DNA of 64,000 nt from CAYNNP01 sp964398215 (GCA_964398215.1 CAYNNP010000004.1:3803-67802), one strand, 5' to 3'. Shown: positions 43,798-54,394, counted from the stretch's first letter. Made by a program: numbers and translations. The notes: generated from the sequence alone by a model not told the origin.

Positions 43798-46700
43798 TGG
43801 TCAAAGCTCTCATAAATGACGATGTCGCGTGAATTTAGATTTTCGCCCGGTTCGTAGCCAACGGGTCTTGAGCGATCAACGATGAACATCGCGCGGAATC
43901 TTTCGTTCTCACCAGAGTCGGCTTTGTATTCGCGGCCGAGATTGTTGGTGTTATTGGGATCGACTTCAAAGTAACCAAGTGTCAGCCAGATGACGTACAC
44001 CTGTGAATTGTCCGAAACAAGGTTTGGCATCCGCATCAAGGTTTGAAAACGAGTGAATGCGTTGCGCGATCGATCCTGAAAAGCAGTCAACGGCGCTTCT
44101 GCGGAATCACGAACGAACATGGCTGTTGTGGCTGGACCTGATTCCTGCTCCTGCAAAGTACCTTCTGCTCGCAACAGCGTGCTGTTGGCTCCACGCCGAC
44201 GAATTCGATTCGTCACAGCACTGTCACGAAGCGTTGGAGCGTACTCAGCATCAATCGACCGCTTGAACACACCAGCGAACTGGGTTGGGTAGTCTGGATC
44301 CAGTCGATCCTGAGCATAGTTGTAGGGAGCCGCTCCCGTTACCCTTCGCATGGGCGGAGCCGGTACCGATGGCATCACTGTGTATCCACGCCGTGATCTT
44401 AGGAACCGGTTGAACGAAAGCTGATTCTGTGTGGCGGCGCCTGTCCTTGAAGCAAACTCAGCCTGATTTGCGTGGCCCTGCATCACACCAGCCCAGACTG
44501 GAAACTCAGAAAGTGTATTTAGCTGAACTTGTCCCTGACGTACGTTTTCGTATCTGAAAGAGAACGGAGGACCAAGCACCTTTCGCAACTCATCCAATTC
44601 GAAATTCACAAGTGCTGTATTGGAAGTTCGCCGTGCCAGCGTCGTTGGATCGATCGTAGCAAGCTCACCACGGAAACGTGGCAGCGTGTGAACAAAGTCA
44701 AACAGTCGCACAAAGTGAGCAGCTTGGTCTCGACGTGTGGTGTCATCCCGAGAACTGTTAAAGAAGTTCAGCAAGTGCCGCATTGCACCGTTGAACACAA
44801 CCGGGTCGCTTGTAGCACCTGGGTAGATCGCAGGATCTGATACAGCAGTTGAAAACTCCTCAAAAAGCCTGCCTGCAGAACATGCGGGTACCATCATCAA
44901 CTCGTACGGAGTAGCGAATGGACGATTCAACCAAGGATGGAATGCGAATGGAACATTCGGCATGTTCTTTTCCATCTCTTGAACGTTAGTCACACCTTCG
45001 CTACCAATGTTTGCAGCAAATCCATTGAAACCGGGATTTGAAATTGGATGGGCGGTGTTCAGAAAACTGAATGATGACTGTAAGTTCGGATCAGCTCCGA
45101 CTCCACCAAATGCAAAGAATTCACCTGTCGCGGCAGGAGTAACTGTTGCGCCCCTGGAGAAAGCAGTCTCGTAGGAAAACAAAGCGTTTGCCGATACGGT
45201 AGCCCCGCCAATTCGCTTCACATGTCCATTCCTTTGGCGGCTACGCTGCGCGTAGTTACCGCCAGCACCAGTAACGGCTGACGGGTTGGCTTCGCCGCTA
45301 AAGACTGTCAAGTCAATTGAAGTCCAGTCGAGCGTCAGATAAGGATTGAATGTCCGATGGTATGGCATCGTCGGATCAGCCAAACGCTGCAAGAACGCTG
45401 AGCAGTACTGTGGCACGGTCCCCAAAACTGGCTCTATGGCACCAGGTGCCGCACCGACGGTTGGCAAACGACCAGTCGACACGTCAACTGGTTCATCACG
45501 GCAATTGGAACTTGCATCTGCAAAGTCAATGTACCCATCGAACAATGGGTAATCAGTGTTTCCGTCACCATCCGTATCGTCCCAACTGTGAGTTGGCATT
45601 GGGTAGTAACTGCCACCGCGTGATAACGGCTCGGATACATTCAAGCCAACCATGCGGTCAACAAAGAATGTTGATCCTGTCCAGCCGCTTGGGCGCGGGG
45701 CACCAATGACCAATGGCAAAGAAGCCCCGTGAGGGTCGCCAATGCCCAGTTCTGGCGTGCGACGTATTCCATCAATCCCAGTGTGAACGAGTCCTTCATT
45801 CGGCAATACGTCGAACCGCTGAGCACTCGGTAGCGCGGGTGTCGCTGCGGGATCGGTTCGTGAACCGAACAATGTGCTAGTTCGCGGTGCCAAAGTTAGA
45901 AACTGGCCTGGCAACAGGTTTCGCTGCGTATTGAAGCCCGGGCGACTTGCAAAACGAGGAGCAAAGAAAATCTGGTTCGCTCTCATCTCGGTGGGCGGAA
46001 TGTTGTTCGCGGTCAACATGTTGCCAATCCGCGCAAAAACGTTATCCGGATTCGCTTCAATGTCTCCGCCAAAATCGTTGAAGAAAATGAATCGATCGTA
46101 GGTGATTGTGCCGGGCGTGGCTGTCTGCTCGTTGGGGTGATTGAGATCAAACGAGGCGCTGTCCGGCAACGCATCGCGTATCGTTTGTGGATCACCCGCC
46201 GCGTTTCCAGATCCGGCGTAGTGCGGTTCCGACAAAGCAATCCGGTAGACAGGAGCCCCCAATGTGCCGACCGGCGACCCGAACGGCGGAGGTGCCAGTT
46301 TGTCCAACTGTAGGGTGGCAGCACCCGGTACAGATAGGTCTCGCAATTCGTTGGGAACGCCAGGGGTAGTATTTTGATCAGCGACCTCGACCACTGGCAA
46401 ATTGCAAAACAATTCTAAAATCAGAGAGCCTTGTGGCATTCGAGCTGAATCTGAATCTTGATCCATGCCTGCTTTATCATCACCGTCGCCATCATCGCGT
46501 GTGGTGTCTATCTGGCGGACATCATGAAGCGCCATTCCTTCGCTAAACACAATTGCAGGAGATTCAACTCCCCAAACCACTCGGTTCGATGGCGCCGGTT
46601 CTGCAGGTGGCGACCAGCCATTAAACGGTTCTGGATCGTAAACGAATCGAGTGGGAATGGAATCAGGATCACGATAGTCAACAACGTTCGCCGCCCACTG

Positions 46701-49415
46701 TGCAATTCGCCTGGCACGGTACTCGTCCGCATTGAAATCTGCAGGGTTTGGGACTCCAACTGAGGGAAACTCGTATCCGGAATTAGTCAGTGCCATCATC
46801 AGCACGTACAAATGTCGCGCAAACAATTGGCGTCCATTGATCCGCTGAACTCCAGGAATTGGAAAGTTAATCGGTGATCCAGTTGGCAAATCATCAAACA
46901 CATAATTTGCGTGTTGGTTCTGATAATTGGCTGGCAGTGAACCTGCGGGACCAACGAAAGCATTTTCGACGCGAAGGGGCCATTCGTCCGGTTCATCAGT
47001 ATCGCCATCGCCATCATCGTCCACTCCGTTGATGGTTGCGACTACGCTTTCACCGGGCTCGTCACTAACCCCATCAGAATCATCATCATTGGAATTCCCA
47101 TCCAACCGCAGCGATTCCAGCGGTTCGTCAATCGTTCCATTTCCGTTGTCGTCAATCCCGTTTGCGCTCAAACGGTTGACGTCCAGCTTGCGGCCAAGTC
47201 GAAACTCGGGAGGCAGCAGCGCCAACAGCTGAGCAGCACTTAGCGTGCCACTCGCGGTATCAACGCCATCGTAAAGCTCTGCGATTCCATCCAAGACGGA
47301 TGAACCACCTGGCACCAACGGCAGGCTGTCGTCTGCAGCACTAATTGTCGTCAAGGATCGAGCGAACTCGGGATGATTGGTAAGTAAGCGAACGAGTTGG
47401 CCACGTAAGTCTTGAGACAGAAACTCGGAGTCAAACTGCCCAATGCGAAGCAGCGTTTCAAGTTGCGCCAGTGTAAAAGTATTGTCGCCACTAAGTTTTC
47501 CAGATGGATCCAATTCATAAGGATCGTCGGTTGCCTCGTCGATCAATGGAGTGGCTTGCAATGCAACCCCCGATCCAGATGTCAGCAAATGTCCAGTTCG
47601 GCCAATGCCAACTCCCGATCGTCCGTAAGGATCAATCGAATAGCCGTAACCTCCAAAGGCTTGTTGGGTCCCAGGTCGTGCACCAGAAAACAAGGTATCC
47701 AACGCGTCGGAATCCCCCTCTTGTCCAGGCGTATTCACAGCAATGGATGGTCGTAAACCATGGCGGTAACGGAGATTCAACAGACCTGCCAACTCATCTC
47801 GAATTACGTTGTTGGTGATCAGCCCAGAATTTGATGTTCCTGGCAGCGTGATATCTGCGGGGCCTGTCCCAATGCCACGAAATACATTCCGAGCGTTTGC
47901 AGTAATCGCGGCGCGTGATGCGGCCCATCTTGCATTTCCAACTGCACCAGCTTGCGTGCTAACTTGCAAGGCGATATTTGCAATCGCATTAACATTCAAT
48001 CGACTGCTCAGGTCGTGGATCTTCGTTGCAATCATTGGGCGAAGCAACGTACCGTCACGCGAGGTCACAAGCGGTAGCCCAACTGGAATCCAGACACTAT
48101 CAGGCGTCCCACTTCCCTCGTTATCAACATCCCATGGGCCATTGATCAATGCATTTGCCAACTGGTCGATACGCCTTCTAGCTGACGCTCCATCAATCAA
48201 CAGGGGAGAACGTAGTGCAAAGTTCGTGTTTCCACCTGTAAAACGTGGATGGATCGCTGGGCTATTGGTGTTTGTTACTGTGTTTCTTCCAAACTGTCGC
48301 TCTGCGATTGGGAAGGGGCGAAATGTTCCTCGCGCAAAACTGGCGACCAAATCGCCATAGTTCGTCGCGGAACTCCAGTCCTCCTCATTCAGGATGTAGT
48401 TGATCACAGATGGACGGTGAAACGACGGAGTTTCATTTCCATCGGCATCAGTTTGGCTTAGCCACCAATTGTTGTAATCAGCAGCCTCATAGCTCTCGTC
48501 ATAGTCGCCACCTATGGTTGACCGATCGATCGACCTGCTGGCGCTGTGCGCGAGTTGGTTGGGCTGCAACGCAACGGGCAAATTGGTGAACCCAATCGGA
48601 TTGGTTGTATCGGCTGGGAAAAGCGGATTTCGCTGGTGAAGCGTGTTACTAGAAACATCCTGAGTCAGGTTTTGGTCGGTAGCATTGAAACCAATACCGC
48701 GAGAGCTTCTCTCTGCGCCTCGCATTTGGAAACGATAACCGTTGGTTAACTGGTTCCCTATGTTCTGATAGAAAACACTTTGAATTGCTCTAATCGAGGC
48801 CGTTGCGCTTAGGTCATTTGGCCCTAATTGCAGATAGACATAGTCGCAGGCAGCCAACGTGGTGACTGCAGGTTGGAATCGAGAATACAAAATTCGATAC
48901 GAGCGATTGGCCAACGGGCCAGCCAAGAATGTGATTACACGACCAGCGTACAATCCATCAAGCCGCTTGTCAGTCGCTGGCCGCATTGGGGGCGACGTAT
49001 TGCGAACGATTGGTAATCGAATCAAACCAGAGCCAAGCGATAGAGGACCAAGGCTGTTTGGATCTGGGTTAGGAGTTGCCGGCGGAACCGGCGGTGGAGT
49101 AGTCACCGATTGGGCAACGTATTCCAGACTGTCACCACCGATGTAATCACCCAAAATCGATTGGCCAAACAGTGGGTTGTTCGGGTTGCGTGGTCCTCGA
49201 ATTAACGTCATCAAGGCATCGTTAATCAACCCATTGTGATCGGGTGTCCGAGTATTCTGCGACGCCATAGCCTGTGACGTCGCCTGGGCCTGATTGCTGA
49301 AAACCAAGTACGAAGCAATCAGCACAGAAAAGAATGCCAATGTGCTAAGCACCACCAGCAAAATGAGACCATGCCGAGGGCGACGTCTTGACCGAAAGTT
49401 AGTTGAAAAGCTCAT
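43794..49415 (-). CDS. Giant (1873-residue) GspK/PilX-like protein, system 2
   Basis: This protein opens with RRRPRHG-LILLVVLSTLAFFSVLIASYLVF, a prepilin-like leader of the GspK type: the mature protein lacks the Glu at position 5. GspK subunits are about 320 residues; here the soluble part extends over 1800 residues. It is rich in Asp, Asn, Gly, Pro and Thr, mostly beta-strand. Three adjacent acidic loops at about residues 750-795 (DDNGNGTIDEP, DGNSNDDDSDGVSDEP, DDDGDGDTDEPDEW) look like thrombospondin type 3 or EF-hand-like calcium sites, and more occur near 970 and 1280. Lys is rare. It sits between the PilV-like and PilW-like genes, the place of GspK or PilX. A tip-located adhesin or cap is a reasonable inference. 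Confidence 0.85.
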   Translation of the reverse strand: MSFSTNFRSRRRPRHGLILLVVLSTLAFFSVLIASYLVFSNQAQATSQAMASQNTRTPDHNGLINDALMTLIRGPRNPNNPLFGQSILGDYIGGDSLEYVAQSVTTPPPVPPATPNPDPNSLGPLSLGSGLIRLPIVRNTSPPMRPATDKRLDGLYAGRVITFLAGPLANRSYRILYSRFQPAVTTLAACDYVYLQLGPNDLSATASIRAIQSVFYQNIGNQLTNGYRFQMRGAERSSRGIGFNATDQNLTQDVSSNTLHQRNPLFPADTTNPIGFTNLPVALQPNQLAHSASRSIDRSTIGGDYDESYEAADYNNWWLSQTDADGNETPSFHRPSVINYILNEEDWSSATNYGDLVASFARGTFRPFPIAERQFGRNTVTNTNSPAIHPRFTGGNTNFALRSPLLIDGASARRRIDQLANALINGPWDVDNEGSGTPDSVWIPVGLPLVTSRDGTLLRPMIATKIHDLSSRLNVNAIANIALQVSTQAGAVGNARWAASRAAITANARNVFRGIGTGPADITLPGTSNSGLITNNVIRDELAGLLNLRYRHGLRPSIAVNTPGQEGDSDALDTLFSGARPGTQQAFGGYGYSIDPYGRSGVGIGRTGHLLTSGSGVALQATPLIDEATDDPYELDPSGKLSGDNTFTLAQLETLLRIGQFDSEFLSQDLRGQLVRLLTNHPEFARSLTTISAADDSLPLVPGGSSVLDGIAELYDGVDTASGTLSAAQLLALLPPEFRLGRKLDVNRLSANGIDDNGNGTIDEPLESLRLDGNSNDDDSDGVSDEPGESVVATINGVDDDGDGDTDEPDEWPLRVENAFVGPAGSLPANYQNQHANYVFDDLPTGSPINFPIPGVQRINGRQLFARHLYVLMMALTNSGYEFPSVGVPNPADFNADEYRARRIAQWAANVVDYRDPDSIPTRFVYDPEPFNGWSPPAEPAPSNRVVWGVESPAIVFSEGMALHDVRQIDTTRDDGDGDDKAGMDQDSDSARMPQGSLILELFCNLPVVEVADQNTTPGVPNELRDLSVPGAATLQLDKLAPPPFGSPVGTLGAPVYRIALSEPHYAGSGNAAGDPQTIRDALPDSASFDLNHPNEQTATPGTITYDRFIFFNDFGGDIEANPDNVFARIGNMLTANNIPPTEMRANQIFFAPRFASRPGFNTQRNLLPGQFLTLAPRTSTLFGSRTDPAATPALPSAQRFDVLPNEGLVHTGIDGIRRTPELGIGDPHGASLPLVIGAPRPSGWTGSTFFVDRMVGLNVSEPLSRGGSYYPMPTHSWDDTDGDGNTDYPLFDGYIDFADASSNCRDEPVDVSTGRLPTVGAAPGAIEPVLGTVPQYCSAFLQRLADPTMPYHRTFNPYLTLDWTSIDLTVFSGEANPSAVTGAGGNYAQRSRQRNGHVKRIGGATVSANALFSYETAFSRGATVTPAATGEFFAFGGVGADPNLQSSFSFLNTAHPISNPGFNGFAANIGSEGVTNVQEMEKNMPNVPFAFHPWLNRPFATPYELMMVPACSAGRLFEEFSTAVSDPAIYPGATSDPVVFNGAMRHLLNFFNSSRDDTTRRDQAAHFVRLFDFVHTLPRFRGELATIDPTTLARRTSNTALVNFELDELRKVLGPPFSFRYENVRQGQVQLNTLSEFPVWAGVMQGHANQAEFASRTGAATQNQLSFNRFLRSRRGYTVMPSVPAPPMRRVTGAAPYNYAQDRLDPDYPTQFAGVFKRSIDAEYAPTLRDSAVTNRIRRRGANSTLLRAEGTLQEQESGPATTAMFVRDSAEAPLTAFQDRSRNAFTRFQTLMRMPNLVSDNSQVYVIWLTLGYFEVDPNNTNNLGREYKADSGENERFRAMFIVDRSRPVGYEPGENLNSRDIVIYESFDQ

Positions 49416-49472
49416 GCTAGATTATTCAGCAATTGAGAAATGGAAACCGAAACGACATCCGACGTCTTCGGC

Positions 49473-50807
49473 TTATAGACTCCGCAACAAAACGACTCGT
49501 TCGGTTACCGACACGACATCGCTCAAGATCGTCGCATAGGTGTTGCCAAGTGTAGGAGGTGGAAACGGCGCTACCCCAGACGGATAGTTGAACGACCAGT
49601 CTGATCCGTCCAGCAGCAATGTATTTCGCCACACAAAAACGTCTGGGCTGCCGGTCGGAAGAGCTGGCAAGGGAGGCAGACTTGAGTCTTCGTACTCAAT
49701 TTCTTCTGGATCACCTTGAACCGCAGCAACACGGTACCAACGGTGAATCTGATTGCCGCTCGGTAAAAACCGTGAAAGCATGATCCAACTGTTGGGTCGG
49801 ATTTTTGGTGATGTTTTACTCGAACTAACCAAATGCACGACGCCACCGGCACCACCTGAAAAACCAGCCGCGTACGTCACGTATGCGAGGCGCTCACTAG
49901 AAGCGTTGTCACTCACATCAGCTGCCCCACCGACACTCACCGGAGCCGAAAAACTATCACCATCAGCATTGAATGGTTCGCGACTTCGCTTATTCATTAC
50001 CACCACCGCAACTGATGCATACTCGCTATCTGGCAGCGGGTTGACGGTCGCAATCCACGTAAAATCGCCGCTTGGCAAACGCTTGCCATATGCAATTCCG
50101 TCAGTCGTTGCCTGCTGTCCGCGTAGGATGGCAGCGTCTTCTGTCTTTTCCTGAACGAGGTCATCAACGTTTTCAACTAACCTACGCGATTGTTCAGCTG
50201 ACAAATAAGGACGCACAAACGGTGGTGGCAACGGGTTTGGAGCCGGTGGTGCCCGAAAAATATAACCCGAAACTGAAATGCCAACTCGCGGCATCCGTGG
50301 TATCGGAAGGGACCCCACAGGCCAGTTCCGAGACACATCTGTCAAAGGGTCAAGTAGTGGATTGTGGTCCGCGTAGTAGTACGGAAAAACGTCAACCGAA
50401 TATCCATTGGGGCTGGTTGCAGCGGGCAACGTTGTTTCGCTGGAAAACAAAGGATCAATGCAAAACGAACTCGGGTTCGCCACACTCATGTCCACCGTCA
50501 CGCCGGACGGAAAATTAGATGGATTAAAGGTGAACGTTATGTTGTTGGATGCTGTTTCCGTTGAAGGTCGGATCTGAACAAGGTTATCCCCGGACAGGTA
50601 TTGCCTGGCCTCCAATTCATTCATCACCGAAGCGGCATACGATGACGCAATGCTTGTCGAAATCGAGTCGCTCGCTCGCTGACCAGCTAAAGTCAGCACT
50701 GACAGCAAACCCAGTAGTCCGACCAGCACGACTCCGATCGCGAAGATGACTTCGACCAACGTCACTGCATAACGCTGGCGCCTATTTTTTTGGTGTTTCA
50801 TTCTCAT
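49473..50807 (-). CDS. GspI/PilV-like minor pseudopilin, system 2
   Basis: The 444-residue product has the leader RQRYA-VTLVEVIFAIGVVLVGLLGLLSVL: Ala instead of Gly before the cleavage point, then Glu at position 5. The helix is followed by ASSYAASVMNELEARQYL, matching PilV/GspI, which normally has about 120-200 residues. The long C-terminal part is beta-rich with many Pro residues. The start could be either of two Met codons at 50807 or 50801. The start codon overlaps the stop of the upstream gene by four bases. Confidence 0.83.
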   Translation of the reverse strand: MRMKHQKNRRQRYAVTLVEVIFAIGVVLVGLLGLLSVLTLAGQRASDSISTSIASSYAASVMNELEARQYLSGDNLVQIRPSTETASNNITFTFNPSNFPSGVTVDMSVANPSSFCIDPLFSSETTLPAATSPNGYSVDVFPYYYADHNPLLDPLTDVSRNWPVGSLPIPRMPRVGISVSGYIFRAPPAPNPLPPPFVRPYLSAEQSRRLVENVDDLVQEKTEDAAILRGQQATTDGIAYGKRLPSGDFTWIATVNPLPDSEYASVAVVVMNKRSREPFNADGDSFSAPVSVGGAADVSDNASSERLAYVTYAAGFSGGAGGVVHLVSSSKTSPKIRPNSWIMLSRFLPSGNQIHRWYRVAAVQGDPEEIEYEDSSLPPLPALPTGSPDVFVWRNTLLLDGSDWSFNYPSGVAPFPPPTLGNTYATILSDVVSVTERVVLLRSL

Positions 50808-51994
50808 TGTGAATCCAACGTGTCAGACAATAAGGCGAAAAATCGAGACTGCTGGATCACAGAATCAAGTGCCGAATCATACGGATCTGTGATGCTTGTT
50901 CCGCTCGCAATCGTTGCGGTGGAAAACGGCGAAGCAACCACGCGGCCAGTGGCCGGGTTGATCACGACCCATACCGAATCCAAGTTCAAAATATTGGCGG
51001 GATCTCGTTCGTCATTGTCAACTAGGTTTTCAGATCGAACGCCACCTGAATCTCCAACACACAAGAACATCATTCCAGTCGGTTGGCCAAACGCACCAGA
51101 AGCGTCGGAGGCACTAACAACTTTTCCGTCTGCTCCAAACACGATCGCAATGTCACTCGCACTGCTGCCAACAATGGGCGCAAACTCGTTTCCACGGATC
51201 CCTTGACCTGAGTAATTCAGGTCAACAGCGATGCCTCTGGGAAAGTCAAAAACGACCGATTGAGAAACCGTTGGTCGCCTGTGAATCTTGTACTTCACTC
51301 GTGTTGCAAACGCTGGAATCACACCGGCGAAAGTACTTGGGTAATTCCAGGCCGTCGTGCGACTACCCGATACTGGAAAACGGTCGGTGGATGTGATCGT
51401 CCCTGAGCCTCCGAACGATTCGTTCAAGTCGAATCGAACCGTGATCGTTTCAGGTGTGGTGCCGTTCAGAACCATCGAATTGATCACTACCGTCCGGCCA
51501 CCAGTAAGCTCCAGCAAATCACCATTCTTAATCGGTGCTGAACCATTCCCGTTGCTTCTTGCACTTAACCACAGCAACTGATTGTCTCTTGCAACGAAGA
51601 CAGCTGTGTCAATTCCAGTTGTAGCAGTCCCAGAATCTTGTGCGAGAATGGCACGCGAGTTGGAACTGTCACCGGAATACGGCGGCACACCATTGAGCTG
51701 CCTGAATCGAATCGCGGATGCGCGAAGCGGATTCGCCGAATCTGTATCCACTGTATCCAAACGCTCAATCAATACTCCTGTTGGGCGTCCATCTACAATC
51801 GCCCGATTCCGAGCCACCTGAATGAACGATGAAAGACTTTTCGCGCCATTGACGACTTTGTGATCCGAAACCAATGACTTGACCAACGGCAACGCGACAG
51901 CTGCAAGTACTGAAAAAATCAGCATCACAATCAGCAATTCAACCAGTGTAAATGCGGTTCTGGCAGACCCATGTTTTTTCGGTGTGCAAATCAT
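50804..51994 (-). CDS. GspH-like pseudopilin, system 2
   Basis: The 396-residue protein has a class III leader SARTA-FTLVELLIVMLIFSVLAAVALPLV (Ala at position -1, Glu at +5). The next stretch DHKVVNGAKSLSSFIQVARNRAIVDGRPTGV fits GspH/FimT: a helix that carries on into a segment with A-R-N-R-A-I, the signature of GspH-type proteins. GspH is about 170 residues, so the present protein is enlarged by over 200 residues. Overlaps of four bases at both ends tie it to its neighbours. Confidence 0.83.
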   Translation of the reverse strand: MICTPKKHGSARTAFTLVELLIVMLIFSVLAAVALPLVKSLVSDHKVVNGAKSLSSFIQVARNRAIVDGRPTGVLIERLDTVDTDSANPLRASAIRFRQLNGVPPYSGDSSNSRAILAQDSGTATTGIDTAVFVARDNQLLWLSARSNGNGSAPIKNGDLLELTGGRTVVINSMVLNGTTPETITVRFDLNESFGGSGTITSTDRFPVSGSRTTAWNYPSTFAGVIPAFATRVKYKIHRRPTVSQSVVFDFPRGIAVDLNYSGQGIRGNEFAPIVGSSASDIAIVFGADGKVVSASDASGAFGQPTGMMFLCVGDSGGVRSENLVDNDERDPANILNLDSVWVVINPATGRVVASPFSTATIASGTSITDPYDSALDSVIQQSRFFALLSDTLDSQ

Positions 51995-53241
51995 TCAGTT
52001 GCTCTCCGCGAAATGTTCGTAATGTTATCCACACGGTCACGTCGCCCGTCTGCCAATTGCTGGCCTGGAATCAAACCTTGGAAAGTTGATCCAGATGTAT
52101 TCGCAGCAATGAATAGACGCAGATACGGGTCAACCATTGGATACGGAGTGCGACCAGGTTCTTCGACGCCCATGTGAGCAGCATCTTGTGGCCATATCGC
52201 ATTGCTCAAGTAACTGAATGACGTTAATTCTGTGCCGCTGCTGCTATGAGGATTTGTGGCGATCCCAAACTCTCCATCAGAACCTGCTGACACAATGAGT
52301 GGCCGAAGTGCCCACGGCTTGAGGTTGACAGCAGTTGGCCCGTGCACACTCACTGCTTGTGCTGCGGGCAGCGGATTGTCCGAGGAATCCAGAACGTACG
52401 AAAAATCAACTTGGAATTGGTCAAACACTTCAGCGACTGCCAAGTTCGTAGAACCTTGTAAATCGGCATGTCCAACTGGCCAGCGAATGAACTCAATTGG
52501 CTTGCCCCAACCATCTAGGATTTCTGGCATGCCATCCTGGTCAATATCTCCAATATTCTGAGACGGGATCGAATCGATTGCTGGATTTGCACCGACAAAC
52601 GAATTTGACATGATTAAAAACAGACACTCCGCTCCTTGGTTTTCGACTGTTCTGGTTGATGTTAAACGCGAACGATACGCCGTCAGCCTACTTGGCAAGT
52701 TAACGGTGCCTGCGTACCAGCTAACAGCGAATGTGCTCCTTGAATCGGCAGCTTCTCTAAGGCCAACCACATCGCCAGACGAATTCAAAACCACAGGGTT
52801 GGCAGCGGCTTGCACTGGAGCAGCACTGTCGGTGATGTCTGTGTAGCGATCCGGCATCTCCATCCGCTGCAAGTCACGAATCATCATCAATCGCGCACGA
52901 GCCGCCTCGTTTGCTAGGACTTCATAACCAATCAGCTCTGGGGCCGTTGGGCCTGTGCCAACTGAGGTGCCTGCTGAAACCGGCTGAAAAGCATCCGGGA
53001 CTTCAACTGGCAAGGGACGATACTGATACGATTCGTACTGCTCCTGCAGCACACTATCAATAGCTGAAATGATCGATCGAGTGCGAGACTCTTTTGCCGT
53101 CTGAGTGACGCCAGCGATAGCCGCAAGCAAAAAGCCAGCGATGATTCCCAGCACCGCCATCACCGTTAGTAATTCAACTAACGTGAATGCATGGCGTTGG
53201 TCATTTCGTATTGGTTGATGAGACATAGGTATTCGAAGCAT
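51991..53241 (-). CDS. GspG/H-like large pseudopilin, system 2
   Basis: The 416-residue protein starts at 53241 (an in-frame ATG at 53226 is also possible) and has the leader QRHA-FTLVELLTVMAVLGIIAGFLLAAI with Ala at -1 and Glu at +5. ARARLMMIRDLQRMEMPDRYTDI and DQDGMPEILDGWG occur in the C-terminal half; the latter, Asp-rich and followed by a G-x-P-I motif, is the pattern seen in planctomycete prepilins, where such loops resemble the calcium site of GspG. Size is about three times that of classic GspG. Confidence 0.83.
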   Translation of the reverse strand: MLRIPMSHQPIRNDQRHAFTLVELLTVMAVLGIIAGFLLAAIAGVTQTAKESRTRSIISAIDSVLQEQYESYQYRPLPVEVPDAFQPVSAGTSVGTGPTAPELIGYEVLANEAARARLMMIRDLQRMEMPDRYTDITDSAAPVQAAANPVVLNSSGDVVGLREAADSRSTFAVSWYAGTVNLPSRLTAYRSRLTSTRTVENQGAECLFLIMSNSFVGANPAIDSIPSQNIGDIDQDGMPEILDGWGKPIEFIRWPVGHADLQGSTNLAVAEVFDQFQVDFSYVLDSSDNPLPAAQAVSVHGPTAVNLKPWALRPLIVSAGSDGEFGIATNPHSSSGTELTSFSYLSNAIWPQDAAHMGVEEPGRTPYPMVDPYLRLFIAANTSGSTFQGLIPGQQLADGRRDRVDNITNISRRATE

Positions 53242-53251
53242 GGGGATTGTC

Positions 53252-54394
53252 CTACTCTCTCACGTCATCAATGATTCTCAATCGACTGAAGTTCGTGATG
53301 TTGTCTTGCTGCGTTTCGATCCGTTTTCCGAACGTAGATGATTCCTGATAGCGGCTGACGTTTGGCACTTCAAGATCGCCAGCGGTGTTGATTCCAGAGT
53401 CAACAATGGCAGTGATCGCTTTGCCCGATGGATACTGGAAATAGATGGGATCGGGGGTCGAATCACCATCGACATCAAAATTCGCGACATCACCATGAAC
53501 TGCGTCCAGCCCAGGTGCAATCAATTGATACTCGTCATCATCCATGAACTCCCAGCTCTGGAGAGCTTCGACACGCGAGGAGAAATCTGCTGTTGATGTC
53601 CGTGTGTTAACAACTTCCGAAACGTAGGGCCGAACTTGGCCAAACTCGGCAGATGCATAGCCGTTGAAATTCGGAGCAGCATCAGTGCCGTGGTTGTAGC
53701 GATACGTTCGAGCATCAAAGTAGACATAGGGAGCACCCTCTTTTGTCGCTGCGTATGTCGGGAATAAGTCGCTGTCATCAGTTGAAACGTAACGATTCGT
53801 AGCGCTGCTTGCCACGGACGAATCGATCGTGCTTAAATTCATTTTGCTCGTGTCTAAATCAAAGAACTTATTGGGCCGATCCAGATTGATCTGATAAACC
53901 CGCGTTGATCCCGACTGCGCAACAAGCTCCAAAGGGCCGCCTTCGCCTGTGAATGGGAACTGTGGATCCTTGCTGAATCCACCCAGAGCCCAAACCAATG
54001 CCTCCGCCCTGTCCATTCCAGCTGCATTGTGCAAGTCTGGTGTGGCTGACGTATCAGTGTCGTTGGTCGGGTCTACGTCAGTCAAACGCTGAAGCAACGC
54101 TAGCTCTGATCCCAACATCCGTGGAAAGATCTTTTTGTAGTGTCTCCGCACCATGTTCCAGTCTGAAAAGTCCGGTGGATACTCGTTAAATTCGTCGTGA
54201 TATTGCTCCAAAGCTGCCGAAATGCTTTCCATCTCCACCTTCAGGGCTGTTTCCTTCCCTGTTACGAATACGCCGTACAGTGCGGGGATGGTGAGGCCGG
54301 CGATGATGCCAATGATTGTGATGACCACCAGTAGCTCTACGAGCGTAAAGCCGCTGACGCGCCGGTGATGGTTTGGTTTCTGCTGTGTCTTCAT
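53252..54394 (-). CDS. GspG-like pseudopilin, system 2, likely major subunit
   Basis: From the ATG at 54394 the product is 380 residues: leader KTQQKPNHHRRVSG-FTLVELLVVITIIGIIAGLTIPAL, the canonical Gly/Phe cleavage site with Glu at +5, followed by ISAALEQYHDEFNEYPPDFSDW, the GspG alpha-beta loop pattern (Y-x-x-x-F-x-x-Y-P). An in-frame ATG at 54421 would add nine residues; neither has a clear ribosome site. A later DVDGDSTPDPIYFQ segment resembles a calcium loop. It follows GspF directly, as the GspG gene does in type II secretion operons, and is first of the pseudopilin genes. Confidence 0.87.
   Translation of the reverse strand: MKTQQKPNHHRRVSGFTLVELLVVITIIGIIAGLTIPALYGVFVTGKETALKVEMESISAALEQYHDEFNEYPPDFSDWNMVRRHYKKIFPRMLGSELALLQRLTDVDPTNDTDTSATPDLHNAAGMDRAEALVWALGGFSKDPQFPFTGEGGPLELVAQSGSTRVYQINLDRPNKFFDLDTSKMNLSTIDSSVASSATNRYVSTDDSDLFPTYAATKEGAPYVYFDARTYRYNHGTDAAPNFNGYASAEFGQVRPYVSEVVNTRTSTADFSSRVEALQSWEFMDDDEYQLIAPGLDAVHGDVANFDVDGDSTPDPIYFQYPSGKAITAIVDSGINTAGDLEVPNVSRYQESSTFGKRIETQQDNITNFSRLRIIDDVRE

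Noticed and set aside
43794..49415. The 1873-residue protein as a simple secreted adhesin unrelated to pili
   Set aside because: Its N-terminus is a prepilin-type leader and helix, and start and stop overlap or adjoin other pseudopilin genes, which argues for a GspK-like tip subunit.
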